Origin: Candidatus Aminicenantota bacterium
GTDB lineage: Bacteria > Acidobacteriota > Aminicenantia > UBA2199
Assembly (NCBI GenBank): GCA_030639705.1
Contig: DAOWKX010000259.1
Location: 1-8,566 of the forward strand
Length of the DNA: 8,566 nt
Reading direction: 5' to 3'
The notes under the pieces are model-generated. The model saw only the letters and a list, made by a program, of their open reading frames with translations, searched no databases and had not been told where the DNA came from. Made by a program: the position numbers and the translations under genes. Position 1 is the stretch's first letter. Each line of letters begins with the position of its first letter. Of this stretch, positions 1 through 6,003 are shown one piece after another.

Positions 1-782
1 GTCAGAACCTGGCCTTTTTCCTACGCCCCAGCTACGACAGCTCAACCTTTCACATTCACTTACGCTATACCCAGATCGGGGAAAATTTTGCTGACAACGC
101 CAACCAGACAGGTTATATAAAAGACGATGACCGCCGTGTACTGGATACCAATCTGACTAAGCAGTGGTGGATAAAAAAGCACGGGATTGAGCGGCTGGAA
201 TACAACTCCAACTACAACATCTACTGGAGCATCCAGGGAGTTCTACGCAGCTGGGAGATTTTTCAAGAAATCGAACTGGATCTTACCAATAAATTCTCAT
301 TTGAACTCAAATACATAAACGATTTCAAGCTCTATGAAAAGGAATTCCACAACCACCGCACCGTTATTGAAATCGGATATAACACCCGGGAGTGGCAGTC
401 GGCTTACCTGTCCTATGCCTTTGGTCGTAATTTTGATTCGGATATTCAATTGTACGGCGGGGGAATCAATCTCAAACTGCTCACGTCACTGTCCCTGGAA
501 TACAGTCTGCATCGGCTGGTTCTGAATCCGGATCCGGACCAGGAGACCAAGTGGATCCACATTCTCCGGCTCACCAACTATTTTTCCAAGGACCTGTATC
601 TGAAACTTTTTTATCAAACCAATTCTGCCATCAACAAACAAAATACCCAGGTGGTATTTGTTTACCGGTTTCAGCCCCCGTTTGGAACCATTCAGCTGGC
701 CTATCAAAAGGGAACCGGCAACATCGGAGAAGAATCCGACCAGGGTCATACCGTGTTTTTGAAAGTGTCGTACGTATTTTAA
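1..782 (+). CDS. DUF5916-like outer-membrane beta-barrel protein, C-terminal part (5' end outside window)
   Basis: The frame is open from the first base and stops with TAA at 780-782, giving 259 residues. The sequence alternates polar and aromatic/hydrophobic residues in short strands separated by charged turns (for example LYLKLFYQTNSA and TQVVFVYRFQPP) and ends in SYVF. A terminal Phe after an alternating strand is the usual C-terminal signal for outer-membrane barrel assembly. The order of strands near the end (a strand rich in L, F and Q, then a strand with YRF, a GxxQLAYQKG-like strand, and a final VFLKVSYVF) matches the C-terminus of DUF5916 proteins, which often carry an N-terminal carbohydrate-binding family 9-like domain; that part is not visible here. 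All 12 arginines use CGN codons, unlike the genes further right. The substrate is unknown. The barrel call is strong; the family name is from memory. Confidence 0.75.
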   Translation, partial: QNLAFFLRPSYDSSTFHIHLRYTQIGENFADNANQTGYIKDDDRRVLDTNLTKQWWIKKHGIERLEYNSNYNIYWSIQGVLRSWEIFQEIELDLTNKFSFELKYINDFKLYEKEFHNHRTVIEIGYNTREWQSAYLSYAFGRNFDSDIQLYGGGINLKLLTSLSLEYSLHRLVLNPDPDQETKWIHILRLTNYFSKDLYLKLFYQTNSAINKQNTQVVFVYRFQPPFGTIQLAYQKGTGNIGEESDQGHTVFLKVSYVF

Positions 783-909
783 GTTCAAGGTTGAACAGGG
801 GGGAATAACTTTTGTGCGGCTGGAAAAAATGAGCCAAAAGATAGAAGTTAAAACGACAAGAAGTTCAGAATCTGAGAGAAGCCCTGTAACTTCGCACTTT
901 ACAATTTAC

Positions 910-971
910 GAATAACAATTGAATAACCACTGAATAATACAAACGAAGTGAGTGAGTTACTATCGAGTTAC
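910..971 (+). repeat. Phased 11-bp-period repeat array upstream of the flavoprotein promoter
   Basis: GAATAAC lies at 910-916 and 921-927, and GAATAAT at 932-938. GAGTTAC lies at 954-960 and 965-971. All five copies share a strict 11-bp register (910, 921, 932, skipping 943, then 954 and 965), and the last ends 21 bp before the proposed -35 box at 993. Eleven bp is close to one helical turn, so the copies face the same side of the DNA. The array could bind an activator, or be a short intergenic minisatellite with no function. Confidence 0.5.
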
Positions 972-992
972 CCGGTACTCTTAACCTCTGCC

Positions 993-1021
993 TTTACTTC
1001 AAATTTCCGCTATGTTATAAT
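993..1021 (+). promoter_or_regulatory. Sigma-70-type promoter of the flavoprotein gene
   Basis: TTTACT (993-998, 4 of 6) is followed by a 17-bp spacer and a perfect TATAAT (1016-1021). TG at 1013-1014 makes an extended -10. Transcription would start near 1028, about 15 nt before the ATG at 1043. Confidence 0.6.
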
Positions 1022-1042
1022 AATATTTCATCCTGGAAGTAG

Positions 1043-2512
1043 ATGAGGGTCTGGCAGATAAAAAATAATATGAAAGTTAAAAAAAATCTATTCCAATTGC
1101 CTAAACTTCATTTACCCAAAATCACCCTGCGGAAATTGAAGCCCGGTCTTTTAAACCTTCCCCCCTTACAGATCGGTGATATCACCAGCGATTTACCCAT
1201 TATTCAGGGTGGAATGGGAGTAGGTATCTCTCTTTCCAAACTTTCTTCTGCTGTTGCAAATGAAGGAGGTATAGGAGTAATAGCTGCAAATGCAATAGGA
1301 ATGATTGAGCCAGATTATTTTAAGAATGGGATTGAAGCAAATATGAGGGCTTTAAGAAAAGAGATAAGAAAAGCTAGGAGTCTGAGTGATGGCATAATTG
1401 GTGTTAATATTATGATTGCTTTGAATGATTTTCGAAATATGCTTCAGGTTTCAATTGAAGAGAAAGTGGATATTGTATTTCTTGGAGCTGGACTTCCTTT
1501 AAGGGGGATTCCAATTGAAGAAATAAAGAGAGCTAATTTAAAGGTTGTGCCAATTGTAAGTTCAGCTCGTGCAGCAAAACTAATATTCAAATATTGGCAA
1601 AAAAACTTTGATACCATCCCTGATGGCGTTGTTGTTGAAGGACCAAAAGCAGGGGGCCATTTAGGATTCAAGGAAGAAGATATAGAAAATCCAGATTTCA
1701 GCATTGAGAATATAATCCCAGGGGTTATTAAGGAAGTCAAAGAATTTGAAAAAGAGTTTACAAGAGAAATACCGGTTATTGCAGCCGGCGGAATTTTTAA
1801 TGGCAGTGACATATACAAATATATACAAATGGGAGCCAGTGGTGTACAGATGGGAACCCGCTTCGTAGCCACCCATGAATGTGATGCTGATATAAACTTT
1901 AAAAAAAGCTTTGTTGAATCGAAAAAAGAGGATATTGTTATCATAAAGAGCCCTGTTGGGATGCCTGGAAGAGCTATTTTAAACAGTTTTCTAAAAGATG
2001 TTAATTCAGGTGAGAAAAAAGAGTTCAAGTGTCCATGGAGATGTCTTGAGAGTTGTAAGGCTGACAACGCAAATTACTGTATATCTATTGCTCTTAATAA
2101 TGCAAGAAAGGGTGTTTTAAAGCATGGATTTGCATTTGCCGGAGCCAATGCCTATAAAATAAATCAGATTATATCTGTAAAAGAAATAATTTCCCAATTG
2201 AAAAAAGAGTTCATCACCGAAGTGGAAGCCAACACTCTGAATTTGAAACAGGAATATGAAAAAACACTGGCCCGGTTTATTGAAAAAAAGAAGGAATACC
2301 ATAACCGGCTCCGGGTTCTCAAAAAGGAATACCAGCAAATGGTCAAGAAAAAGCATGATTACTTTCTGGATGAATATAACCGGATAGTAAAAAAGATAGA
2401 AGAGTTAAAAAAGGATTACCAAGACTGTTTTGAACAGCTCAAACGAACAACCATGGAGCTGAAAAACCTGACCCAAAATGGCCGGGCATTCCCGATAAGG
2501 AGTGAAATCTAA
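1043..2512 (+). CDS. Nitronate monooxygenase/FabK-like FMN flavoprotein with C-terminal coiled coil
   Basis: This is a TIM-barrel flavoprotein of the nitronate monooxygenase/enoyl-ACP reductase II (FabK) superfamily. Residues 51-60 carry the FMN-binding LPIIQGGMGV. Residues 198-208 hold VEGPKAGGHLG with the family's conserved His206. Residues 244-274 contain PVIAAGGIFNG and GASGVQMGTRF, the phosphate-binding end of the barrel. Residues 303-311 are SPVGMPGRA. Four cysteines follow at 330, 334, 338 and 346, a pattern I recall from homologues of this subgroup; a metal site is possible but unproven. The family core ends near residue 375. Residues 380-475 form an extra, highly charged helical stretch with heptad-like spacing, probably a coiled coil. 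The N-terminus is also about 35 residues longer than usual. The start at 1043 fits a GGA 5 nt upstream and a promoter starting near 1028; ATG 1070 lacks a ribosome site. The oxidised substrate cannot be told from sequence. Confidence 0.85.
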   Translation: MRVWQIKNNMKVKKNLFQLPKLHLPKITLRKLKPGLLNLPPLQIGDITSDLPIIQGGMGVGISLSKLSSAVANEGGIGVIAANAIGMIEPDYFKNGIEANMRALRKEIRKARSLSDGIIGVNIMIALNDFRNMLQVSIEEKVDIVFLGAGLPLRGIPIEEIKRANLKVVPIVSSARAAKLIFKYWQKNFDTIPDGVVVEGPKAGGHLGFKEEDIENPDFSIENIIPGVIKEVKEFEKEFTREIPVIAAGGIFNGSDIYKYIQMGASGVQMGTRFVATHECDADINFKKSFVESKKEDIVIIKSPVGMPGRAILNSFLKDVNSGEKKEFKCPWRCLESCKADNANYCISIALNNARKGVLKHGFAFAGANAYKINQIISVKEIISQLKKEFITEVEANTLNLKQEYEKTLARFIEKKKEYHNRLRVLKKEYQQMVKKKHDYFLDEYNRIVKKIEELKKDYQDCFEQLKRTTMELKNLTQNGRAFPIRSEI

Positions 2513-2609
2513 ATTGTCAAAATCTAACCCATACTCAAAAAATTACCCGACCGGCTAGACGCCTCCCTTGAATGAAATCAATGGTGATTGAAAAAATATT
2601 ATTGGCTGT

Positions 2610-2810
2610 TTATATTTTGACGACTTTGGTGGCCTGTTCACCTTTAGGACCAGTCTGGATCTCAAATTCTACTTTATCCCCTTCTTCCAGGGAACGGTAT
2701 CCCTCTTCCTGAATACCGGAATAGTGAACAAAAACATCCTTTCCTTCTTCAGTTTCAATAAAACCATAACCTTTCCGCTGGTCAAACCACTTCACTTTAC
2801 CTTTAGGCAT
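2610..2810 (-). CDS. Cold-shock domain protein (CspA family)
   Basis: This 66-residue protein is a single cold-shock (OB-fold) domain of the usual length. RNP1 is seen as KGYGFIE (residues 13-19) and RNP2 as VFVHYSGI (26-33). The start MPKGKVKWFD is typical of the family. Such proteins bind single-stranded RNA or DNA, melt secondary structure and act as RNA chaperones; many are cold-induced, but constitutive copies exist. An AAAGGAGG ribosome site (2820-2827) precedes the ATG with good spacing. The gene is monocistronic and converges on the flavoprotein gene, whose stop lies 97 bp away. A strong promoter gives a leader of about 105 nt, longer than needed for translation alone and similar to cold-regulated csp genes. 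Histidine 29 and the aromatic residues W9, F10, Y15, F17, F27 and H29 expected on the nucleic-acid face are present. Confidence 0.97.
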   Translation of the reverse strand: MPKGKVKWFDQRKGYGFIETEEGKDVFVHYSGIQEEGYRSLEEGDKVEFEIQTGPKGEQATKVVKI

Positions 2811-2923
2811 AATTTTCTGCCTCCTTTTTAAAATTCATAGTAAATAAACAGAGGATCAATTAAACCCAAAGTAAACAGTATTACCATAGATAATGAATCC
2901 TTTCCCTTATTTACCAAAAATAA

Positions 2924-2952
2924 TATATATCAGAATTTTATCCCGATGTCAA
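2924..2952 (-). promoter_or_regulatory. Promoter of the cold-shock gene, with long leader
   Basis: Read on the minus strand, a perfect TTGACA (2952-2947) is followed by exactly 17 bp and TATATA (2929-2924, 5 of 6). Transcription would start near 2917, leaving a leader of about 105 nt before the ATG. The leader holds no obvious strong hairpin, but its length fits post-transcriptional control by temperature. Confidence 0.75.
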
Positions 2953-3068
2953 GAAGAAGAGAGAATTCTGTAGATACTAACTGAGTGAGTGCATTATTGG
3001 ATGAAGGATATACTCCTTATTCTGAACTATGGCTTTATCGTCAACATTCAATTCAGTAAACCTGGCTA

Positions 3069-3173
3069 CTATATGTTTTCTTTTTTCTCCTTTTTCTTCT
3101 TTCGTTTTTCTTTAAGACTCAGTTTGGGTTTTTTCTTTTCACTGGCTTTGGGTTTCTCCCTTCCTTTGGGCAT
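3069..3173 (-). CDS. Small lysine-rich protein, 34 residues
   Basis: On the minus strand an ATG at 3173-3171 opens a 34-codon frame ending in TAG. The protein starts MPKGREKPKASEKKKPK and contains 15 Lys, 2 Arg and 5 Glu, with two Pro-Lys steps and no cysteine or aromatic residue. It has no membrane segment and is probably disordered. A near-ideal ribosome site, AAGGAGG (3186-3180), sits 6 nt before the ATG, and a TATAAT box lies about 32 bp upstream of the start codon; such signals are unlikely to precede a chance frame. The first four residues match those of the cold-shock protein downstream. Very short Lys/Pro-rich proteins of this look occur in many bacteria without known function. Binding to RNA or ribosomes is my inference from charge and from the cold-shock and helicase neighbours. 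A hydrophobic plus-strand frame over the same bases is its complement and not a gene. Confidence 0.7.
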   Translation of the reverse strand: MPKGREKPKASEKKKPKLSLKEKRKKKKEKKENI

Positions 3174-3204
3174 CTTATTCCTCCTTGGTCTAATACTCAA
3201 ATCT

Positions 3205-3233
3205 ATTATATTTTATTTTAAATATAAAAACAA
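3205..3233 (-). promoter_or_regulatory. Promoter of the lysine-rich small gene
   Basis: On the minus strand a perfect TATAAT (3210-3205) lies 17 bp from TTGTTT (3233-3228, 3 of 6). Transcription would start near 3198, giving a leader of about 25 nt that contains the AAGGAGG site. Confidence 0.5.
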
Positions 3234-3288
3234 ACCACTGAAAAAAACCGGGATCACAAGCCAGGGTATTGGATTTGCAAGGTCTCTT

Positions 3289-3317
3289 TTTACTTTTCCT
3301 CAATTTTGTGTAAAAAT
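3289..3317 (+). promoter_or_regulatory. Possible promoter of the methyltransferase gene
   Basis: TTTACT (3289-3294, 4 of 6), a 17-bp spacer and AAAAAT (3312-3317, 4 of 6), with TG at 3309-3310 in the extended -10 position. Start would be near 3324, 14 nt before the ATG. The stretch is AT-rich, so a match of this quality could be chance. Confidence 0.3.
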
Positions 3318-3337
3318 GAATTGATAAAAATAACAAT

Positions 3338-3955
3338 ATGAGCAATAAGCTATATGGCAACTTTATTTCAGAAAGGAAAAAAGCCAGATCTTTTTTTAAT
3401 CTGGTTTCAATAATATATCCGATTATCGAATGGAATCTCTTCCCCCAGTATGAAAAAGCGATTAAAAAGCTGGACATTCCGACAGATCTTTCTGTTCTTG
3501 ATGTGGCCACGGGAAGCGGTATCCTAGCAGCTGCCTTTGCCCGACAGGGTCACCGGGTATACGGATTCGACTTTTCAGAAAAATTATTAAAAAGGGGGAA
3601 AAAGAAATTCCCTGAGATCAGTTTCAAAAAATTTGATCTGGTAGATATCCATCAAATACCATCAAATAGCGTTGATATTGTCTCAACCGGATACTTTTTA
3701 CACGGACTCTCCCCTGAATTCAGGGAAACTATTTTAAATAATATTTCTCGTATTGCATACCAATACGTGGTCGTTTTTGATTATTGCTGTGACGGGGGAT
3801 GGTTCGTTCGTCTGATCGAGTGGATCGAAGGTCCAAATTACTCCCGATTCATTTCCTCTTCCAGAGAAGAGGAATTTGATGCTGCCGGGTTAAAAGTCGA
3901 AAAATCATTTCATACTTCAAATTTTGGAAAAGTCTGGTTATGTGATAAAAAATGA
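3338..3955 (+). CDS. Class I SAM-dependent methyltransferase (UbiE/Methyltransf_11-like)
   Basis: This 205-residue protein has the Rossmann-type SAM fold. Motif I is VLDVATGSG (residues 53-61). The acidic residue that binds the SAM ribose is D78 in VYGFDFS at the end of the second strand. D100 (KKFDLVD) fits the adenine-side motif, and VDIVSTGYFLHGLS (112-125) is the motif IV strand with the following helix. The N-terminal 50 residues are helical with an aromatic-rich stretch, IIYPIIEWNLFPQYEK, as in UbiE-like and phospholipid N-methyltransferases, so a lipid or quinone substrate is possible but not shown. It is about 40 residues shorter than UbiE. No ribosome site is evident before the ATG at 3338. 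It is divergent from the lysine-rich small gene and stops only 11 bp before the helicase stop, facing it. Confidence 0.85.
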   Translation: MSNKLYGNFISERKKARSFFNLVSIIYPIIEWNLFPQYEKAIKKLDIPTDLSVLDVATGSGILAAAFARQGHRVYGFDFSEKLLKRGKKKFPEISFKKFDLVDIHQIPSNSVDIVSTGYFLHGLSPEFRETILNNISRIAYQYVVVFDYCCDGGWFVRLIEWIEGPNYSRFISSSREEEFDAAGLKVEKSFHTSNFGKVWLCDKK

Positions 3956-3966
3956 AGTCGAATTAT

Positions 3967-5439
3967 TTATCCGGTTTCCCGGATGGCATCATCCCCTGAT
4001 GTCGGTCCCTGAGTCTGACTCTTGAATTTATCACCATATTTCTGGCTATAATAGGCCAATCTTTCTTCAATAGTTGATCTTTGTTGTTTGAAATTCCCTT
4101 TTTTTGAGATTTTTCGATCTATTTTCCAACTGGATTTTACAGTTCTTTTATTGACTGCTGACCGATTCCTTCTTCTGTCAGCACCATTAGACATATCCTT
4201 CTTTCTGAGAAACTCATATTTTTTTGCTTTGGAAGGCAGGGCCATTTTCCTTTTGCTCCGTTTTTGTTTTCTATTCACGCCAAACCGTAACCCTTTACTC
4301 TTACTTTCCAAAAACATATCATCACTTACATAACCAACCGGTATCTTCATATTTAAAAAGGATTCAATGGCTTCAAGATTAAAAATATATTTTTCGCATG
4401 CAAAGGTAATGGCTTTACCGGATTTTCCTGCACGGGCAGTACGGCCAATTCGGTGAACATAATTTTCACAATCTCCGGGCAGATCATAATTGATTATCAT
4501 TTCCAGATCATCTATATGCAAACCTCTGGCTGCCACATCGGTTGCTACCAGGAAGGGAACCTTTCCAGCCCTGAATTTTTCAAGTACACTTATACGTTTT
4601 TTCTGGGTGAGATCACCACTGATATGCATGCATTTGTGGCCATTCATATCCAGGTGGTTGGCCACCTGTACCGTATCCCGTTTCATATTTGTGAAAATTA
4701 GTGCATTTTTCGGGGCTTCCTTTTTTAAAATCCCCAAAACCAAATTTATTTTTTCCCGACTGCCCACATGATACAGAACCTGGGATATACGATTCACCGC
4801 AACTTCTTCCGGACGAATCCAGATTGAAACAGGCTGATTCATAAAATTACTGGCCAGCTCTCTTGTATCTCTGCCCAGAGTGGCACTAAAAAGCATGGTT
4901 TGGCGTTTTGAGCTAGGAGATGAATGCCTAATTATTTTTTTTATATCCGGTAAAAAACCCATATCAAACATTCTGTCTGCTTCATCAATGACCAGGAAAC
5001 CGATATTTTTAAAATTGAGTTTTTTCTGGGAGTTAAAATCCAATAACCTGCCGGGAGTGCCAATGACCACATCCACACCTTGCTTGAGAAGCATTTCCTG
5101 ATGATAATAGCCAACCCCGCCATAAAAACTTCCAATTGTCAAGTTGAGATGTCTCCCCAGCAACTTGGCCTCATTCTCGATCTGAATAGCCAATTCCCTG
5201 GTGGGGGTTACAATGAGGGCCTTTCTATTTTTAAATGATTGTTTAGTCTGAAAATGTTGAAAAATGGTTACCAAGAACGCAGCTGTTTTCCCGGTTCCGG
5301 TTTGAGATTGGACAGTTACATCCCTCCCCTTTAAACTGTGTTTAAAGGTTTCCTCCTGAACAGGCATTAAATGCGTGAAACCTGCATCCTCTATCCCCAT
5401 AAGAACATCTTTGTGTAAATTGAGTTGAGTAAAATTCAT
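3967..5439 (-). CDS. DEAD-box ATP-dependent RNA helicase (RhlB/RhlE-like)
   Basis: All core motifs of a superfamily 2 DEAD-box helicase are present and intact: the Q motif with Gln28, motif I SQTGTGKT (45-52), Ia PTRELA (79-84), Ib TPGR (128-131), II DEAD (152-155), III SAT (185-187), IV LIFTN (247-251), V VATDVAARGLHI (298-309) and VI HRIGRTARAGK (329-339). These proteins unwind short RNA duplexes using ATP, in RNA decay, ribosome assembly or cold adaptation. Residues 378-455 are a Lys/Arg-rich, probably disordered tail that would hold RNA; it ends in a short helical piece, LAYYSQKYGDKFK, which I recall from RhlB-like relatives. Total length 490 is usual for RhlB/RhlE types. AAGGA lies 8 nt before the ATG. 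Its own extended -10 promoter gives a leader of about 100 nt, as with the cold-shock gene. The exact subfamily is uncertain. Confidence 0.97.
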   Translation of the reverse strand: MNFTQLNLHKDVLMGIEDAGFTHLMPVQEETFKHSLKGRDVTVQSQTGTGKTAAFLVTIFQHFQTKQSFKNRKALIVTPTRELAIQIENEAKLLGRHLNLTIGSFYGGVGYYHQEMLLKQGVDVVIGTPGRLLDFNSQKKLNFKNIGFLVIDEADRMFDMGFLPDIKKIIRHSSPSSKRQTMLFSATLGRDTRELASNFMNQPVSIWIRPEEVAVNRISQVLYHVGSREKINLVLGILKKEAPKNALIFTNMKRDTVQVANHLDMNGHKCMHISGDLTQKKRISVLEKFRAGKVPFLVATDVAARGLHIDDLEMIINYDLPGDCENYVHRIGRTARAGKSGKAITFACEKYIFNLEAIESFLNMKIPVGYVSDDMFLESKSKGLRFGVNRKQKRSKRKMALPSKAKKYEFLRKKDMSNGADRRRNRSAVNKRTVKSSWKIDRKISKKGNFKQQRSTIEERLAYYSQKYGDKFKSQTQGPTSGDDAIRETG

Positions 5440-5545
5440 AAATTTATTCCTTCATTTTTTAATAGGTGAAAACGGATATTGAATTAATTTCTTTTATTTA
5501 AAACCAATTTTTATATCTATCTTCAAATATTTTTTTTAATTTGGT

Positions 5546-5574
5546 ATTATACCACATTATTTTAATTATCACAA
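5546..5574 (-). promoter_or_regulatory. Extended -10 promoter of the helicase gene
   Basis: On the minus strand TTGTGA (5574-5569, 4 of 6) is followed by 17 bp and a perfect TATAAT (5551-5546), preceded by TG in the extended -10 position (TGGTATAAT). Transcription would start near 5539, giving a leader of about 100 nt. Confidence 0.65.
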
Positions 5575-5588
5575 GAAAATCAAACCTC

Positions 5589-5624
5589 CTGTCATTTAAA
5601 GTTTAAAAACGGACAGTTTTTTTT
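5589..5624 (+). terminator. Terminator-like hairpin with T run, no gene upstream on this strand
   Basis: CTGTC (5589-5593) pairs with GACAG (5612-5616), with an inner TTTA/TAAA stem at 5595-5607, and is followed directly by eight T (5617-5624). The stem is short and weak. Read on the plus strand it would stop transcripts that run antisense out of the helicase gene, as no plus-strand gene ends before it. Confidence 0.3.
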
Positions 5625-5641
5625 AAATTTAAAGTTTAAAA
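5594..5641. repeat. 15-bp direct repeat, two copies
   Basis: ATTTAAAGTTTAAAA occurs exactly at 5594-5608 and 5627-5641, start to start 33 bp (three helical turns). Each copy is nearly palindromic. The pair lies just upstream of the helicase -35 box (5574-5569, minus strand), with the nearer copy 20 bp away, so it could act as an AT-rich upstream element or protein-binding pair. AT-richness makes chance repeats more likely. Confidence 0.4.
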
Positions 5642-5725
5642 GTGATTTATAATTGATTATTTGATGAAAAAAAGAAAAATGCCTCAAAAATTTTTGCTGA
5701 TGAGGGCAAAAAAACTTGAATTAAA

Positions 5726-5784
5726 ATTAGGTGATGAATTCTGGTTTTATTAATCTATTGACAATGGACAATAATTCACCTAAT
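5726..5784. promoter_or_regulatory. Operator-like inverted repeat spanning the promoter
   Basis: ATTAGGTGA (5726-5734) and its exact reverse complement TCACCTAAT (5776-5784) are 41 bp apart. The right arm overlaps the proposed -10 box (5781-5786) and the left arm lies 23 bp upstream of the -35 box (5758-5763). A protein bound to both arms, by looping, would block or organise the promoter. The left arm is part of an element shared with the promoter at 8189. Confidence 0.4.
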
Positions 5785-5786
5785 AT
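5758..5786 (+). promoter_or_regulatory. Promoter ahead of the small gene and ketosynthase pair
   Basis: A perfect TTGACA (5758-5763) with a 17-bp spacer to TAATAT (5781-5786, 4 of 6). Transcription would start near 5793, only about 3 nt before the ATG at 5796 and about 208 nt before the first ketosynthase gene. No better promoter is seen between 5925 and 6000. Confidence 0.5.
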
Positions 5787-5795
5787 TTCATTGAG

Positions 5796-5924
5796 ATGAA
5801 AAAAGGAATTTCCTATGTTGTTTCTATACAAGATGTCCAGGAAAAGTTTGAAGATGGTATTATTGACGAAGGGACAAAAGACAATCTATTCAAGCTACTG
5901 AAGCGATACGGTAAAAGGAGATAA
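5796..5924 (+). CDS. Possible 42-residue small protein or leader peptide
   Basis: The frame starts with ATG at 5796 and ends with TAA at 5922-5924. The product has a plausible protein-like pattern: a short beta-like start (GISYVVS), then an amphipathic helix (IQDVQEKFEDG), an IIDEG turn, and a second helix ending in a basic tail (KLLKRYGKRR). The helix-turn-helix pattern loosely recalls SHOCT-type small domains, but this is a weak resemblance. No ribosome site is visible, and the proposed transcription start is about 3 nt upstream, so translation would be nearly leaderless. It lies 76 nt before the first ketosynthase gene in the same direction, so it could be a first cistron or a leader. It may also be the remnant of a longer gene, since stop codons interrupt the same frame upstream. 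Function unknown. Confidence 0.4.
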   Translation: MKKGISYVVSIQDVQEKFEDGIIDEGTKDNLFKLLKRYGKRR

Positions 5925-5988
5925 CGTCCTTAGCCGATCTGTTTTTCTATGGAATAATTAAAAATATAAGAAATTCATCAGACTTATT

Positions 5989-6003
5989 GGAGGTTACCTC
6001 TTG
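5989..6003 (+). promoter_or_regulatory. Ribosome site supporting a TTG start
   Basis: GGAGG (5989-5993) lies 7 nt before TTG at 6001. The next ATG in frame with family-like sequence after it (6073) has no such site and would remove the first beta strand of the fold (KFESVGMKVPE), so TTG is the better start. Confidence 0.7.

Larger units (their letters stand above)
5440..5795. other. AT-rich intergenic region between the helicase and the ketosynthase unit
   Basis: This stretch of about 356 bp holds the helicase promoter (5546-5574, minus strand), a hairpin followed by eight T (5589-5624), a 15-bp direct repeat, a 9-bp inverted repeat and a plus-strand promoter (5758-5786). A frame of 29 codons at 5664-5753 begins MKKRKMPQKF, but it has no ribosome site and I do not call it a gene. 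Nothing else resembles a coding sequence on either strand. Confidence 0.6.

Noticed and set aside
783..796. Palindrome GTTCAAGGTTGAAC right after the barrel gene stop, as a terminator
   Set aside because: It is short and followed by G-rich sequence with no T run.
450..837. Overlapping short frames on both strands across the barrel gene end
   Set aside because: The frame ending at 780-782 is open from base 3 and has a consistent beta-barrel pattern; the others are its shadows.
1444..2067. Minus-strand open frame of 207 codons inside the flavoprotein gene
   Set aside because: It is antisense to conserved FMN-binding motifs, has no ribosome site, and its sequence is the low-complexity complement of the real gene.
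3004..3018. AAGGATATACTCCTT hairpin downstream of the lysine-rich gene, as its terminator
   Set aside because: The stem has 5 bp and no T run follows on the minus strand.
2989..3324. Plus-strand frame of 111 codons with a hydrophobic FFSFFFF-type stretch, like a membrane protein
   Set aside because: The hydrophobic run is the complement of the lysine codons of the small minus-strand gene, which has a far better ribosome site and promoter.
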